The position numbers were made by a program, and so were the translations under genes. Below, one piece after another: positions 1 through 10,085 of a stretch of DNA of 39,800 nt. The notes under the pieces are model-generated. The model searched no databases. It worked only from the letters and a program-made list of their open reading frames with translations, and was not told the DNA's origin. Source of the stretch: Promethearchaeota archaeon (GTDB lineage Archaea > Asgardarchaeota > Lokiarchaeia > Sigyniarchaeales > SOKP01). Where the stretch lies: positions 1-39,800 of the forward strand of contig JAGXOA010000065.1 of the NCBI GenBank assembly GCA_019894715.1. The letters run 5' to 3'. Numbering within the stretch: the stretch's first letter is position 1; each line of letters begins with the position of its first letter.

Positions 1-1390
1 TAACTGTTATACCGAAATTAGTAAAATCATTACAAACATATTCGGTAAAAATCCTTACATCTGTCCACCCAGGTGGGCAAATCATTGTGAAAGGACCAAT
101 TGCACCTCCACCTAAACTTCCGGGAAGGACCCAAGCACCACCAACTGTTCCGACACATCCATTAGCAGTTAAAATTTCAGCGGCCTTTGTATAATTAAAG
201 GTTCTCTTATATTGGGCAGCTAAAGATTCATTGAAATATGGAGCATGTACACTAGATATACTATCTAAGAATGTAGCCTCAGATTTTCTTGTATATCCTT
301 GTGCAGCTGCGGCAGGAATAGGATCATAATTGATCATCCAAGCCATAGCTTCTCTGAACCAAGTTTCATTTAATGGAGCACCATATTCATGGTTAAATGC
401 AACGTTTAAAGGTGATGATAAAGCTGCTTGGTATGGTTTTTCTTGTAAATACCATCCTTTAGCATATCTGACAAAGTCATTTGACCCTGCGGCTTTAAAG
501 TCGGCCTCTAATCCAGCATAATATCCTGCATGAAGATCAACACTTCCTGCTCTAAATGCGGCATCTTTTGGTGCGTTACCATCAATCTTTCTAGCTCCTA
601 TATATTTAGCATGTCCTCCTAGATCCCAGTTTGGAATATCAGGATAAAGCTCGAAAGTTGTGGTATTACCCCACCAATCACTTCTTCTTTCATAAACACT
701 GGTAGTTTGTGCAGCATCTCTGTAAACAGGAGAATAAGGTCCTGAACAGACTTTCCATGTTGCATTGAAACCTGCATCCCACCAATCATTTGTAAAAGCG
801 GCTAAGCTTCCAGAAGCTGTTGCTGTTAAATTGATATCCTCATATACATTATCCCATGGAAGGATAGGTGTATCAGTTGAGATCCAATCGATAACTCTTT
901 TACTGTATGAGGAGTTAGCGTAGACTTCAAATTTAACTTGAGTAGAAGTAATTTCATGGAAAGCAACAAATCTCATTGGAAAATCAGAAACCCATTTAGA
1001 TTGATATTGAGCCATTTCATAACTGGTTACAACATCTTCTGCATCTATGGCTGTATCATCAGACCATTTCGCATTAGGATTAATGTTTATTGTAAGATTT
1101 CTACCTGCATCTACCCATGTAAAATCAGTACCTATACATGGAACAAATACACCTGTTTCTGTATTTTGACCAAAAAGAGTTTCAAACATAAGTTGTGAGA
1201 AAGGTTCTGGATTATTACTCCAAGGATTAATATGTGTAGGAGTATCTCCAGCACCAGTTCCCCAAACTGTATCTGTTCTTTTTGATTCGGTACCGATTGC
1301 TGTTGGAAGTGCTGCATAAGAAGGAGTAATAGACATCATAAAAATTACTAAAAAAGCAATTGCTACTGGTAATTTTTTTATACTCTTCAT
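1..1390 (-). CDS. ABC transporter substrate-binding protein, family 5 (peptide/nickel/oligosaccharide type), C-terminus cut by the window edge
   Basis: Reverse-strand reading from ATG (cat at 1388-1390) gives MKSIKKLPVAIAFLVIFMMSITPSYAALPTAIGTES... (signal peptide), then DTPTHINPWSNNPEPFSQLMFETLFG...WSDDTAIDAEDVVTSYEM... typical of SBP_bac_5. It is open to the left edge, so it is absent from the ORF track. Confidence 0.85.
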   Translation of the reverse strand, partial: MKSIKKLPVAIAFLVIFMMSITPSYAALPTAIGTESKRTDTVWGTGAGDTPTHINPWSNNPEPFSQLMFETLFGQNTETGVFVPCIGTDFTWVDAGRNLTININPNAKWSDDTAIDAEDVVTSYEMAQYQSKWVSDFPMRFVAFHEITSTQVKFEVYANSSYSKRVIDWISTDTPILPWDNVYEDINLTATASGSLAAFTNDWWDAGFNATWKVCSGPYSPVYRDAAQTTSVYERRSDWWGNTTTFELYPDIPNWDLGGHAKYIGARKIDGNAPKDAAFRAGSVDLHAGYYAGLEADFKAAGSNDFVRYAKGWYLQEKPYQAALSSPLNVAFNHEYGAPLNETWFREAMAWMINYDPIPAAAAQGYTRKSEATFLDSISSVHAPYFNESLAAQYKRTFNYTKAAEILTANGCVGTVGGAWVLPGSLGGGAIGPFTMICPPGWTDVRIFTEYVCNDFTNFGITV

Positions 1391-1601
1391 TATAATATAT
1401 TCTCTTTGATTTTTTAAAATTGATTTTTAAAAATTAAAAATTCCTTTTGATAATTTTTTATCAATAGGGTAGTATTTAAATTACAATCTATCCCTTATAA
1501 AACTTTTGGATTTTTTTTAATAAAAACATACTACTATTAAAATAACAAAATGAATATATAGAGATGCAATTATGAATAAAATATAAAAAAAAAAATAATT
1601 T

Positions 1602-2657
1602 ATGATGGAAAATCTATCAATTAAAATAAATACTTACATATCACTTCTTTTGGAAGAGGATAAATGTATTATATATGTCTTAAATGAGAAATTTATGGAA
1701 GACGATCTATTAAAATTAAAGGAGACAATCCAAACATATAACCTGAGAGAAAGTAAAGAAATTAAACAAAAAGTTCCTGATAATATCGACCAAGATGATC
1801 TTAATGTAAAAAACTTTATTATTATTTCTGAAATCTTTCAATTTTGGGCAAATCATAAATATAACACAAACTTATTAGATTACCATATATCCTTTCCTTT
1901 ATTGAGAAAATTGGTTCAAGTAAGAGAACCAATAGCAAAAAAAGTTTTTTATGATGAGATAATAAAACATTTATGGGGTGGTGATCCCCTTTTTGTAAAA
2001 TTTCTTATAAGAGAAAGATATGATGATTATGTAAAATTAGAGAGTTACAAAAGTAGAATTCATATTCCAAAATCTTTTAATGATTTAAAGCTCACTTTTT
2101 TCTTAATACTTTTTCTTATAATATTACATTTCATTCTTGAACAAAATAACATTGTAGTTTATTTTAGACTAGAAAGAATAAAAATTTTTGAAAATTATGA
2201 AATTTGGAGGTACTTTACCTCAATGTTTGCACATTCTCTTAGAATTCATCTGGTCGTAAATATTTGTATGCTAATCTTTTTTAGCTCGATTTTTGAAATT
2301 AATAATCTTTTTTCTTATCGATCATATATAATCATTTATTTAATTTCGGGTTTAGTCGGTAACTTTTTCTTTTTTGCATTCTCTTTAGAAGGAGGAGATT
2401 ATGGAGCTGGTGCTTCAGGATGTGTATTTGGTATCATAGGAGCTTTAACGATTATAACGATAAAGAAACAAAGATATTACTGGACAATTATACTATTACT
2501 CATAACTGGGATATTTTTGTTCCAATCATTAGATCCAGAAATAAATTTTTCAGCTCATTTATTTGGATTTTTGACAGGTATGATTGTAAATTTACTGATC
2601 TATAGAATTAATTCTAATAAACAAAAAAAAAAATATAGGATTGAACAATCACCTTAA
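1602..2657 (+). CDS. Rhomboid-family intramembrane serine protease with a ~160-aa N-terminal soluble extension
   Basis: HLVVN (HxxxN), GAGASGCVFGIIGALT (GxSG) and SAHLFGFLTG (catalytic His) among several TM segments. Confidence 0.85.
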   Translation: MMENLSIKINTYISLLLEEDKCIIYVLNEKFMEDDLLKLKETIQTYNLRESKEIKQKVPDNIDQDDLNVKNFIIISEIFQFWANHKYNTNLLDYHISFPLLRKLVQVREPIAKKVFYDEIIKHLWGGDPLFVKFLIRERYDDYVKLESYKSRIHIPKSFNDLKLTFFLILFLIILHFILEQNNIVVYFRLERIKIFENYEIWRYFTSMFAHSLRIHLVVNICMLIFFSSIFEINNLFSYRSYIIIYLISGLVGNFFFFAFSLEGGDYGAGASGCVFGIIGALTIITIKKQRYYWTIILLLITGIFLFQSLDPEINFSAHLFGFLTGMIVNLLIYRINSNKQKKKYRIEQSP

Positions 2658-2834
2658 AATAATCAATTAACTAATTTAGCAATGGATCAATTTCCATTCT
2701 TTAATTATTTTTTTTTTAATATATTGTTAAATTTTAAAAAAAAGTTTAACAAAAATTCAAAAATTATTTATGAGACAACGATTTATTGAGATTAGGTCTT
2801 AAATTGATTTAAACTAATTCTTAAGGTTAATTGA

Positions 2835-5279
2835 ATGCAATATGGATATTTTGATGACAAGGAAAAAGAATATGTTATAACCCAACCTGATACACCCTTA
2901 CCCTGGATTAACTATTTAGGTTGTGATGATTTTTATGGTATGATATCTAATACTGCTGGAGGATACTGCTTCTATAAAGATGCACGGTATAGGCGTATTT
3001 CAAGATATCGTTATAATAATGTTCCTTTTGATTTTGGAGGGAGATATATTTATGTAAGAGATAACAATTCAAATGAATATTGGTCACCGACATGGCAACC
3101 TATCCAAAATAAATTGGAAAAATATGAATGTAGACATGGTTTGGGATATTCAAAAATTAGTTCTACATATAAGAAAATTGATACTAAGATAAACTATTTT
3201 ATTCCCCTAAATAATAATTTAGAAATATGGCATTTAGAAATAAAGAATAATAATGAAAAAGATATGGATTTATCCATTTTTTCATCTATTGAATTTTGCC
3301 TTTGGGATGCATTAGATGATGCAAGTAATTTTCAAAGAAACTTTAATACAGGGGAAGTAGAAATTGAGGAAAATGTAATATATCACAAAACAGAGTATCG
3401 TGAAAGGAGAAATCATTTTGCTTATTTCGCATGCTCAGATCCTATAGAAGGATATGATACTCAACGAGAAGATTTTATTGGTGCTTATAGAAATTGGAGT
3501 AATCCTATTGTTGTTGAAACTGGAAAATCTAAAAATTCCCACGCTCATGGATGGTCTCCAATTGGATCACACCATATAAAATTCACAATTAAATCTGGAG
3601 AATCGAAGGAAATTATTTTCCTATTAGGTTATTTTGAAAATAAAATTAAAGAAAAGTTCGATCCATCTGAATCACAAATAATAAATAAAAAACTGGTAAA
3701 GCCCATTATAAATAAATTCCAAAATAAGGATAATGTGAAAAAAGCCTTTAATGATTTAAAGAATTATTGGGCCAAATTGTTAGGGAAATATCAAGTTGAA
3801 TGTCCAGATATTCATACAAATAGAATGGTAAATATTTGGAATCCTTATCAAAACATGATTACTTTTAATGTATCAAGAGCAGCATCTTTTTATGAGTCGG
3901 GTATTTCTAGAGGGATTGGATTTCGAGATTCAAATCAAGATCTTTTAGGATTTATTCATCTTGTCCCAGATAGAGCTAGAGAAAGAATAATAGATCTATC
4001 ATCTACTCAACTTGAGAATGGAGGTGTGTATCATCAATATCAACCTTTAACAAAGAAAGGAAATGATGCAATTGGTAGTAATTTTAATGATGATCCACTT
4101 TGGTTAGTTCTAAGTGTAGCTACTTATCTAAAGGAAACGGGTGATTGGAGTCTTCTCGATGAAAAAGTTCCTTATGAAAATAAACCTGAAACTGAAAAAC
4201 CATTATTAGATCATCTTAAGCGATCAATTTTATACACTCAAAATAATTTGGGTCCACATGGATTACCTCTAATTGGTAGAGCTGATTGGAATGATTGTTT
4301 GAATCTCAACTGTTTCTCCAAAGATCCTAACGAATCTTTTCAAACTACCACAAATACAGAAGGAAAAATAGCAGAATCTGTCTTTATAGCGGGATTATTT
4401 ATTTTAGCAGCAAAAGAATTCGCTGGAATACTTAAACAAAGACATCTTGATGAAGAATCAAATATATATCTCGAAATGGCTAATAAAATGGATTCAATAA
4501 TCTGTGAACATGGTTGGGATGGTGAATGGTTTTTAAGAGCATACGATAGTTATGGTAAAAAAGTTGGGTCTAAAGAATGTAATGAAGCAAAAATATTCAT
4601 TGAACCACAAGGATTTTGCATTATGGCTGGTGTCGGTATAGAAAATGGATTGGCTGAAAAAGCATTAAATTCAGTTCATCAGAAATTAGATACAGATCAT
4701 GGAATTGTACTTCTACAACCGCCTTACTTAAAATATCAGCTACATATTGGAGAAATCTCATCTTACCCTCCAGGATATAAAGAAAATGGAAGTATTTTTT
4801 GTCATACAAATCCTTGGATAATGATAGCTGAAACTTTATTAGGTCATGGTGAAGAAGCATTAGATTATTATTTGAAAATAAATCCTTCTGCAAGAGAACA
4901 AATAAGTGATCTACATCGATGTGAACCATACATTTATGCTCAAATGATTGCTGGAAAGGATGCCCCCTCACATGGAGAGGCAAAAAACTCTTGGTTAACA
5001 GGTACTTCCGCTTGGAATTATGTAGCAATCACCAATTGGATTCTTGGTATACGACCTACTTTTAATGGATTATTAGTATCACCAGTTGTCCCTAAATCTT
5101 GGTCTAATTTTAAAATAACACGGAATTTTCGAGATGTTATCTACCATATTAATATTGAAAAAATTGGAGAAGGAAATAAATCTACTATATTTATAAACGA
5201 TGAAGAAATAGAAGGTAATATTATTCCTTTACCTAAATCAGGAGAAAAAGAGATATTTGTTGATGTAAAAATATCTTAG
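2835..5279 (+). CDS. GH94-family glycoside phosphorylase (cellobiose/chitobiose phosphorylase-like)
   Basis: 814 aa; MQYGYFDDKEKEYVITQPDTPLPWINYLGCDDFYGMISNTAGGYCFYKDARYRRISRYRYN, GFRDSNQDLLG, GRADWNDCLNL and a C-terminal GTSAWNYVAITNWILGIRP are typical of GH94. Confidence 0.88.
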   Translation: MQYGYFDDKEKEYVITQPDTPLPWINYLGCDDFYGMISNTAGGYCFYKDARYRRISRYRYNNVPFDFGGRYIYVRDNNSNEYWSPTWQPIQNKLEKYECRHGLGYSKISSTYKKIDTKINYFIPLNNNLEIWHLEIKNNNEKDMDLSIFSSIEFCLWDALDDASNFQRNFNTGEVEIEENVIYHKTEYRERRNHFAYFACSDPIEGYDTQREDFIGAYRNWSNPIVVETGKSKNSHAHGWSPIGSHHIKFTIKSGESKEIIFLLGYFENKIKEKFDPSESQIINKKLVKPIINKFQNKDNVKKAFNDLKNYWAKLLGKYQVECPDIHTNRMVNIWNPYQNMITFNVSRAASFYESGISRGIGFRDSNQDLLGFIHLVPDRARERIIDLSSTQLENGGVYHQYQPLTKKGNDAIGSNFNDDPLWLVLSVATYLKETGDWSLLDEKVPYENKPETEKPLLDHLKRSILYTQNNLGPHGLPLIGRADWNDCLNLNCFSKDPNESFQTTTNTEGKIAESVFIAGLFILAAKEFAGILKQRHLDEESNIYLEMANKMDSIICEHGWDGEWFLRAYDSYGKKVGSKECNEAKIFIEPQGFCIMAGVGIENGLAEKALNSVHQKLDTDHGIVLLQPPYLKYQLHIGEISSYPPGYKENGSIFCHTNPWIMIAETLLGHGEEALDYYLKINPSAREQISDLHRCEPYIYAQMIAGKDAPSHGEAKNSWLTGTSAWNYVAITNWILGIRPTFNGLLVSPVVPKSWSNFKITRNFRDVIYHINIEKIGEGNKSTIFINDEEIEGNIIPLPKSGEKEIFVDVKIS

Positions 5280-5425
5280 ATTTTCAAATCCTTATTTTTT
5301 TTATATCTTCAATTTCTGTTATTTTTTATCTAAATATATTTTTTATCTCAATAAAATTAGAATTTTTTTTCTTTTTTCCTAAAAATTTAATTTTATTATA
5401 AATTTTAGATATTAATAAAATTAGA

Positions 5426-6760
5426 ATGTACTGTTTGATTATGTTGGATGAATTAGAAAATTGGAGAAAAACACATTATACAAAAGATGTTTCTTCAGAA
5501 TTAACTGGAAAAGAAATAATACTTGGGGGATGGGTAAGAAATTTCCGTGATTTAGGTGGGTTAAAATTTATGAACCTCCAAGATAAATATGGAGTAAGGC
5601 AAATCACTATAAAAAAAGGTGTTGTGTCTGATGAAATTTTTAATAAGGCTATTTTTGGATATCAAGATTGTGTTATGATAAAAGGACAAGTAAAAACCTT
5701 CAATAAAGCACCTGGAGGTGTGGAAATAATCCCCTCAGATATTAAAATATTAAATAAAACTCCAGAAAAACTTCCTATCGATATGACTGGTGAAAGTCTT
5801 AGCTCTTTAGATCTAAGATTAGATAATCGTGCTTTAGATTTAAGATCCCTCAGAAATCAAGCTATCTTTGAAATAAGAGGGGAAATTCTCAGATCAATCA
5901 GGAAATTCCTTTTTAAAAATCATTTTACAGAAATGACTACTCCAAAAATCATAGGTTCTGCAACAGAAGGAGGGACAGAACTATTTCCAATCATGTTTTT
6001 TGATAGAGAAGCATTTTTAACTCAATCAGCTCAATTATATAAAGAACAATTGAGTGGTGTTTATGAAAGAGTATTTGAAATAAGTCATTGCTTCCGTGCT
6101 GAAAAAAGTCATACAAAAAGACATCTTTGTGAAATTTTTGTATTAGATATTGAAATGGCTTTTGCTGATATGTCTGATGTTTTAAAGGTTTTAGAAGGAC
6201 TTATCCATAGTGTTATAAATGATATTAGAGATAATCGAATGAATGCTTTAAAATTTCTGAAAATGGAAGATAAAACATTAGTTCCAGAAATTCCTTTTCC
6301 AAAGTATACATATGATGAAATACTTGAATTAATTGAAAATAAATGTGAGATCCAAATTGAATGGGGAGAAGATATCTCAACAGAAGCATACCGCGCATTA
6401 GGGAATGAACTACCTGGATATTATTACATTACTCATTGGCCAATGTCCATTAAACCATTTTACATCATGCCTTCTAAAGATCCAAAATATAGTGAATCTT
6501 TTGATTTGCAGATGGGATGGCTTGAACTCACATCTGGAGGGACAAGAGTGCATAATAAAGAACATTTAATATCTGCTTTAGATGCAAAGGGACTAAATCC
6601 AAAAACTTTTGATTCTCATCTAAGAACATTTGATTTTGGAATGCCCCCTCATGCGGGAGTGGGATTAGGTATTGCAAGATGGCTTACATTCTTATGTGGA
6701 TTAGAAGACATAAGAGAAGCGGTAATGTATCCAAGAACTCCTGAAAGATTAACTCCTTAA
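5426..6760 (+). CDS. aspS: Aspartyl-tRNA synthetase, archaeal type (possibly non-discriminating)
   Basis: N-terminal OB fold GWVRNFRDLGGLKFMNLQDKYGVRQ; class II motifs SATEGGTELFPI, LTQSAQLYKEQL, FRAEKSHTKRHLCEIFVLDIEMAF, GLGIARWLTFLCGLEDIREAVMYPRTPERLTP. Confidence 0.9.
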   Translation: MYCLIMLDELENWRKTHYTKDVSSELTGKEIILGGWVRNFRDLGGLKFMNLQDKYGVRQITIKKGVVSDEIFNKAIFGYQDCVMIKGQVKTFNKAPGGVEIIPSDIKILNKTPEKLPIDMTGESLSSLDLRLDNRALDLRSLRNQAIFEIRGEILRSIRKFLFKNHFTEMTTPKIIGSATEGGTELFPIMFFDREAFLTQSAQLYKEQLSGVYERVFEISHCFRAEKSHTKRHLCEIFVLDIEMAFADMSDVLKVLEGLIHSVINDIRDNRMNALKFLKMEDKTLVPEIPFPKYTYDEILELIENKCEIQIEWGEDISTEAYRALGNELPGYYYITHWPMSIKPFYIMPSKDPKYSESFDLQMGWLELTSGGTRVHNKEHLISALDAKGLNPKTFDSHLRTFDFGMPPHAGVGLGIARWLTFLCGLEDIREAVMYPRTPERLTP

Positions 6761-6937
6761 AAATCTTTTTTTTTAAATCATTCAAATTCATTCTTTAATA
6801 TTGACTTAAATTAGAACTATAATTCCTATTTAAAATTTTAAGATTATACTCTTCCTTATTCCTTCATTATTATAATAAGAGAATATGAATAGAGAAAAAG
6901 TGGGAGGGTGTGGCGGGTTACCTGTTTTTTTACCATG

Positions 6938-6981
6938 CTCAATTCATCCCCTCCCTAAAGGGAGGGGTCTTCTTGAGCAAT
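6938..6981 (-). repeat. Orphan IS200/IS605-type terminal hairpin (omegaRNA 3'-end-like)
   Basis: + strand TGCTCAA-TTCAT-CCCCTCCC-TAAA-GGGAGGGG-TCTTC-TTGAGCA: 8-bp perfect GC stem with TAAA loop inside a 7-bp outer stem, in otherwise AT-rich intergenic DNA. The reverse strand reads GAAGACCCCTCCCTTTAGGGAGGGGATGAATTGA, resembling IS605 right ends. Confidence 0.6.
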
Positions 6982-7032
6982 AATAATAAATAAAATTTAA
7001 ATTATATGTTGTGAATTTAAAATTAGATTCTT

Positions 7033-7950
7033 ATGAGTAATGATTATATTGAATGTTATATTAAAGCTGGAAAAGCAGTAGTAGCGGCTAAAAGACTAGC
7101 TAAAAAAATAATGACTCCTGGGAGCTCTTTTTTAGAAGTAGTAAATAAATGTGAAGAAGAGATCATAAAAAATGGTGTAGAATTATCATTTCCGATAAAT
7201 ATCTCTTTAAATGAAATCGCAGCACACTACAGTCCTCCGATTGACGATCAATCTATTATACCCGAAAAAGGACTATTAAAGATTGATATTGGCTCACATT
7301 ATAACGGATATATTGCAGATTCGGCTTTTACAATTAATTTAGATGAGGATCCTAAATTGCAAAATTATATTGATGCTGCTGAAGCAGGATTAAATGCCGC
7401 AATTGATTTATTTAAACCTGGAACAAAATTATATGAACTTGGAGAAGTCATCGCAAATGAGATCATTAAGAGAGGATTAAGACCTGTAACAAACTTAGGG
7501 GGTCATGAACTAAAACAATTCAACTTACATGCAGGGCCATTTATACCAAATTATAAAGAAAAATCCCATAATACAATACTTAAACCAGGAGATGCCTATG
7601 CTTGTGAACCTTTTACAACTTCTGGTGTGGGAAAGGTAATAAATGGAAAAAAAGCTTATATTTATCGATTTCTTAAAAAAAAAACTAAGAATATACCTTA
7701 TAACATTCTAAATTACATGAATAAAATCAATGTTAATTTTGGAAATCTTCCTTTTTCACCAAGGTGGATTGAAAAGAAAAATTTGATTCCAAAAAATAAA
7801 ATTCAATCAATTCTAAATTCACTAATAGGAAAAAATATCATAGATAAATATTATATATTAATAGAAAGAACATCTGAACCAGTAGCACAATTTGAACATA
7901 CAATATTAATTGATATGAATGGAAAAACAATTGTAACAACAAAAGAGTAA
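7033..7950 (+). CDS. map: Methionine aminopeptidase, type II (archaeal)
   Basis: LLKIDIGSHYNGYIADSAFTINLD, NLGGHELKQFNLHAGPFIPNY, ACEPFTTSGVGKV, EPVAQFEHTILI: M24 metal-ligand motifs. Confidence 0.9.
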   Translation: MSNDYIECYIKAGKAVVAAKRLAKKIMTPGSSFLEVVNKCEEEIIKNGVELSFPINISLNEIAAHYSPPIDDQSIIPEKGLLKIDIGSHYNGYIADSAFTINLDEDPKLQNYIDAAEAGLNAAIDLFKPGTKLYELGEVIANEIIKRGLRPVTNLGGHELKQFNLHAGPFIPNYKEKSHNTILKPGDAYACEPFTTSGVGKVINGKKAYIYRFLKKKTKNIPYNILNYMNKINVNFGNLPFSPRWIEKKNLIPKNKIQSILNSLIGKNIIDKYYILIERTSEPVAQFEHTILIDMNGKTIVTTKE

Positions 7951-7983
7951 TTATTTTTTTACTTTCAAAATAAAAAAAAAAGA

Positions 7984-8548
7984 GGACAATAGATTCACCG
8001 ATATAATGCGTTATTGCACATCAGTTTTACACCGAAAATTCGAAGAAAATTGTAAGAAATATGTTATTGTAAAAATGGGGTATATTTTCCTTGATATATC
8101 AACAAAGGTACCTTGAAATACTTACTAAAGAACATAATATTACATACGATTCTCAAATTACATTGCTACATTTCTTAATTTACATTGCTACATTTCTTAA
8201 AATTGAATCGTAGTTAAGTATCTCTTATTGTTAAGGGATGTTTTTTATAACCAATTATCAAGGAATCTTATAAAAACACAATGGGTAAAGCTCATTGATT
8301 TCAATCGATAATTTATTAATTTTATGATATTAAATATGGTAGTATACGTGCATTAGAATGTACAATTGTTTCTTAGAGATTACAAGGAATATGGTCATCA
8401 AGAACTAAATGAAAATTTTTAAAATCCTAATCCAAGAAAATTGAATTAAAAAAATTGGTTATTATCTTACTCCCGAATTACGTTTTACTTAAGTTACTTT
8501 TGAGTAGTATCTTAGAATTCAAACCAATGCATAAATTTTCTATTGTCC
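7984..8548. mobile_element. Decayed transposable element or MITE-like unit bounded by 10-bp perfect terminal inverted repeats
   Basis: GGACAATAGA at 7984-7993 and TCTATTGTCC at 8539-8548. No ORF >=60 aa inside; out-of-frame coding-like fragments (e.g. RDYKEYGHQELNENF) are visible. Confidence 0.4.
8158..8200. repeat. Tandem direct repeat, 2 x ttacattgctacatttcttaa, flanked by an 8-bp inverted repeat
   Basis: Copies at 8158-8178 and 8180-8200 (22-nt period); flanked by TACGATTC (8145-8152) and GAATCGTA (8205-8212). Confidence 0.8.
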
Positions 8549-8727
8549 GATTATATAATAAAAATTACAATATTTAAATCTTCTTATATTAAAAAAATAA
8601 ATAATTTTTCTCAATTTTTGTTGTCAACAAATTTAAAAAAAATAAGTTGTTTGTTTTTATTAAACAAAGATTTATACTTTCTTAATTACAAAAAAAATTA
8701 TATAAAAAGTTCACAATAAAGATCAAG

Positions 8728-9123
8728 ATGTCTGAAGCAGATGTTCCAATTAATATTCAATTATATGGTATTGGCATTTTAAAAGCAATAATGATTCGTC
8801 ATATAGCACCTTTTACAGCAGATGCTGTATTAGATAAATTACCGATTATTTTAAGAGGGAGATTTAGTTTTAAATCAAAAAGATACTGGACTATTCCTGA
8901 TGTTAAGATATTTAAAGGATTAAATCAATCTGCTACTAAGGAATTAATCAAAGGAGATATTGTATATAATCCAAAAACAGATGAAATAATGATAATATTG
9001 GACTCTCAAGTATTTCCTAATAAAGTAAATAAGATTGGGGAAGTATTAAACAATCTAGATTTGGTTCAAAAAGCTAGAAATGGTCTAAATACCAAAATTT
9101 TTAAAATAAAATCAAAAAATTAG
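8728..9123 (+). CDS. Small cyclophilin-like-fold protein (DUF369/TM1367-like, COG2164-type)
   Basis: RHIAPFTADAVLDKLPIILRGRFSF...GDIVYNPKTDEIMIIL resembles the archaeal cyclophilin-like family. Confidence 0.5.
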   Translation: MSEADVPINIQLYGIGILKAIMIRHIAPFTADAVLDKLPIILRGRFSFKSKRYWTIPDVKIFKGLNQSATKELIKGDIVYNPKTDEIMIILDSQVFPNKVNKIGEVLNNLDLVQKARNGLNTKIFKIKSKN

Positions 9124-9134
9124 AATGAATAGAA

Positions 9135-10049
9135 ATGGTTTTTATGAAAAGATTATCCTATGTATTTATTATTATTTACATTATTGTTGTTGTTTATCTT
9201 CTACTTTTCTTCTTTATAGAACCCTTCCAAGAATTTATCATCAATACTCGCCATAATTTAAATGCCATAACTGAGGGCGCAAATTATATGATAGCACTGC
9301 TAATTTCAGTTGGAATCTGCTTTTTGGGCTCTGCTTCAATTGGTTTTCCTATTCCTTTTCCTTTTATTTTATTTTCATTATCAAATTCAATATTCATGCG
9401 ATTTACTGCAATGGGATTAAATATTGATGAAATCTTAGCTAATTTTAATTTTTGGCTTGAGATTTTAGGTATAGCTATGGCTGGAGGTTTAGGTTCTGCT
9501 TTAGGAGAATTTACTGGTTATTATGTTGGATATGGTGCAAAAAAATTTGGTGAAAAAAAGGATGCCAATTTTATAAAAAATATAGATGGGTTTGCAAAAA
9601 TTATACTAAGCAATAAAAAACGAACACCATTGATTATTTTTATATTTGCCTTGAGTCCTCTTCCAGATGATATTTTATTTCTACCCCTAGGGATGATGAA
9701 ATATCCATTTTGGAAGTGTATAATTCCAGGGTGGTTAGGAAAAAATGTTACAACAATTTTCTATTGTTTAATGCCTATTTTATTTGAATTAGGATTCACT
9801 TTCCTTGGAGGAGGGGAAACAAATGATATTAGAGATATTATAACTGAAATTATTCTATTACTTTTTACAATTACAATTATGTTTTTTATTATGGGATTTG
9901 ATTGGAATAAATTTCTAAAAGAAAGAAAGGAGAAAATGCAAAAAAAAATCCCAAAATGTCTCAATTGTGGTGAATTAGCAGAACATAGAAAACAAAAATC
10001 TTGTAATAAATGTGGCAATGAATTAATTATCAAACAAAAAGAAAAATAA
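9135..10049 (+). CDS. VTT/DedA-like small membrane protein with C-terminal zinc ribbon
   Basis: Multiple TM segments, VTT-like stretch FALSPLPDDILFLPLGMMKYPFWKCIIPGWLGK; C-terminal CLNCGELAEHRKQKSCNKCG. Confidence 0.65.
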   Translation: MVFMKRLSYVFIIIYIIVVVYLLLFFFIEPFQEFIINTRHNLNAITEGANYMIALLISVGICFLGSASIGFPIPFPFILFSLSNSIFMRFTAMGLNIDEILANFNFWLEILGIAMAGGLGSALGEFTGYYVGYGAKKFGEKKDANFIKNIDGFAKIILSNKKRTPLIIFIFALSPLPDDILFLPLGMMKYPFWKCIIPGWLGKNVTTIFYCLMPILFELGFTFLGGGETNDIRDIITEIILLLFTITIMFFIMGFDWNKFLKERKEKMQKKIPKCLNCGELAEHRKQKSCNKCGNELIIKQKEK

Positions 10050-10085
10050 ATGAAATTACCATCGTATACCATTTCTATATTTCTG

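Noticed and set aside
938-1317. ORFs 938..1198 (+) and 1132..1317 (-) in the track, and 330..521 (+)
   Set aside because: They overlap the long substrate-binding protein frame on the minus strand, which is open to the window edge and clearly coding.
2724-2753. Hairpin GTTAAA...TTTAAC upstream of the GH94 gene as an operator
   Set aside because: Low-complexity A/T sequence; complementarity of this length is expected by chance here.
4621-5028. 135-aa antisense ORF inside the GH94 gene
   Set aside because: Antisense to strongly conserved coding sequence; composition fits a shadow ORF.
5350-5427. Direct repeat aataaaattagaat upstream of aspS as a regulatory site
   Set aside because: Short, A/T-only sequence in an AT-rich leader; could be chance.
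8158-8200. CRISPR array from the repeated ttacattgctacatttcttaa
   Set aside because: Only two adjacent copies with a 1-nt gap, no spacers, no cas genes.
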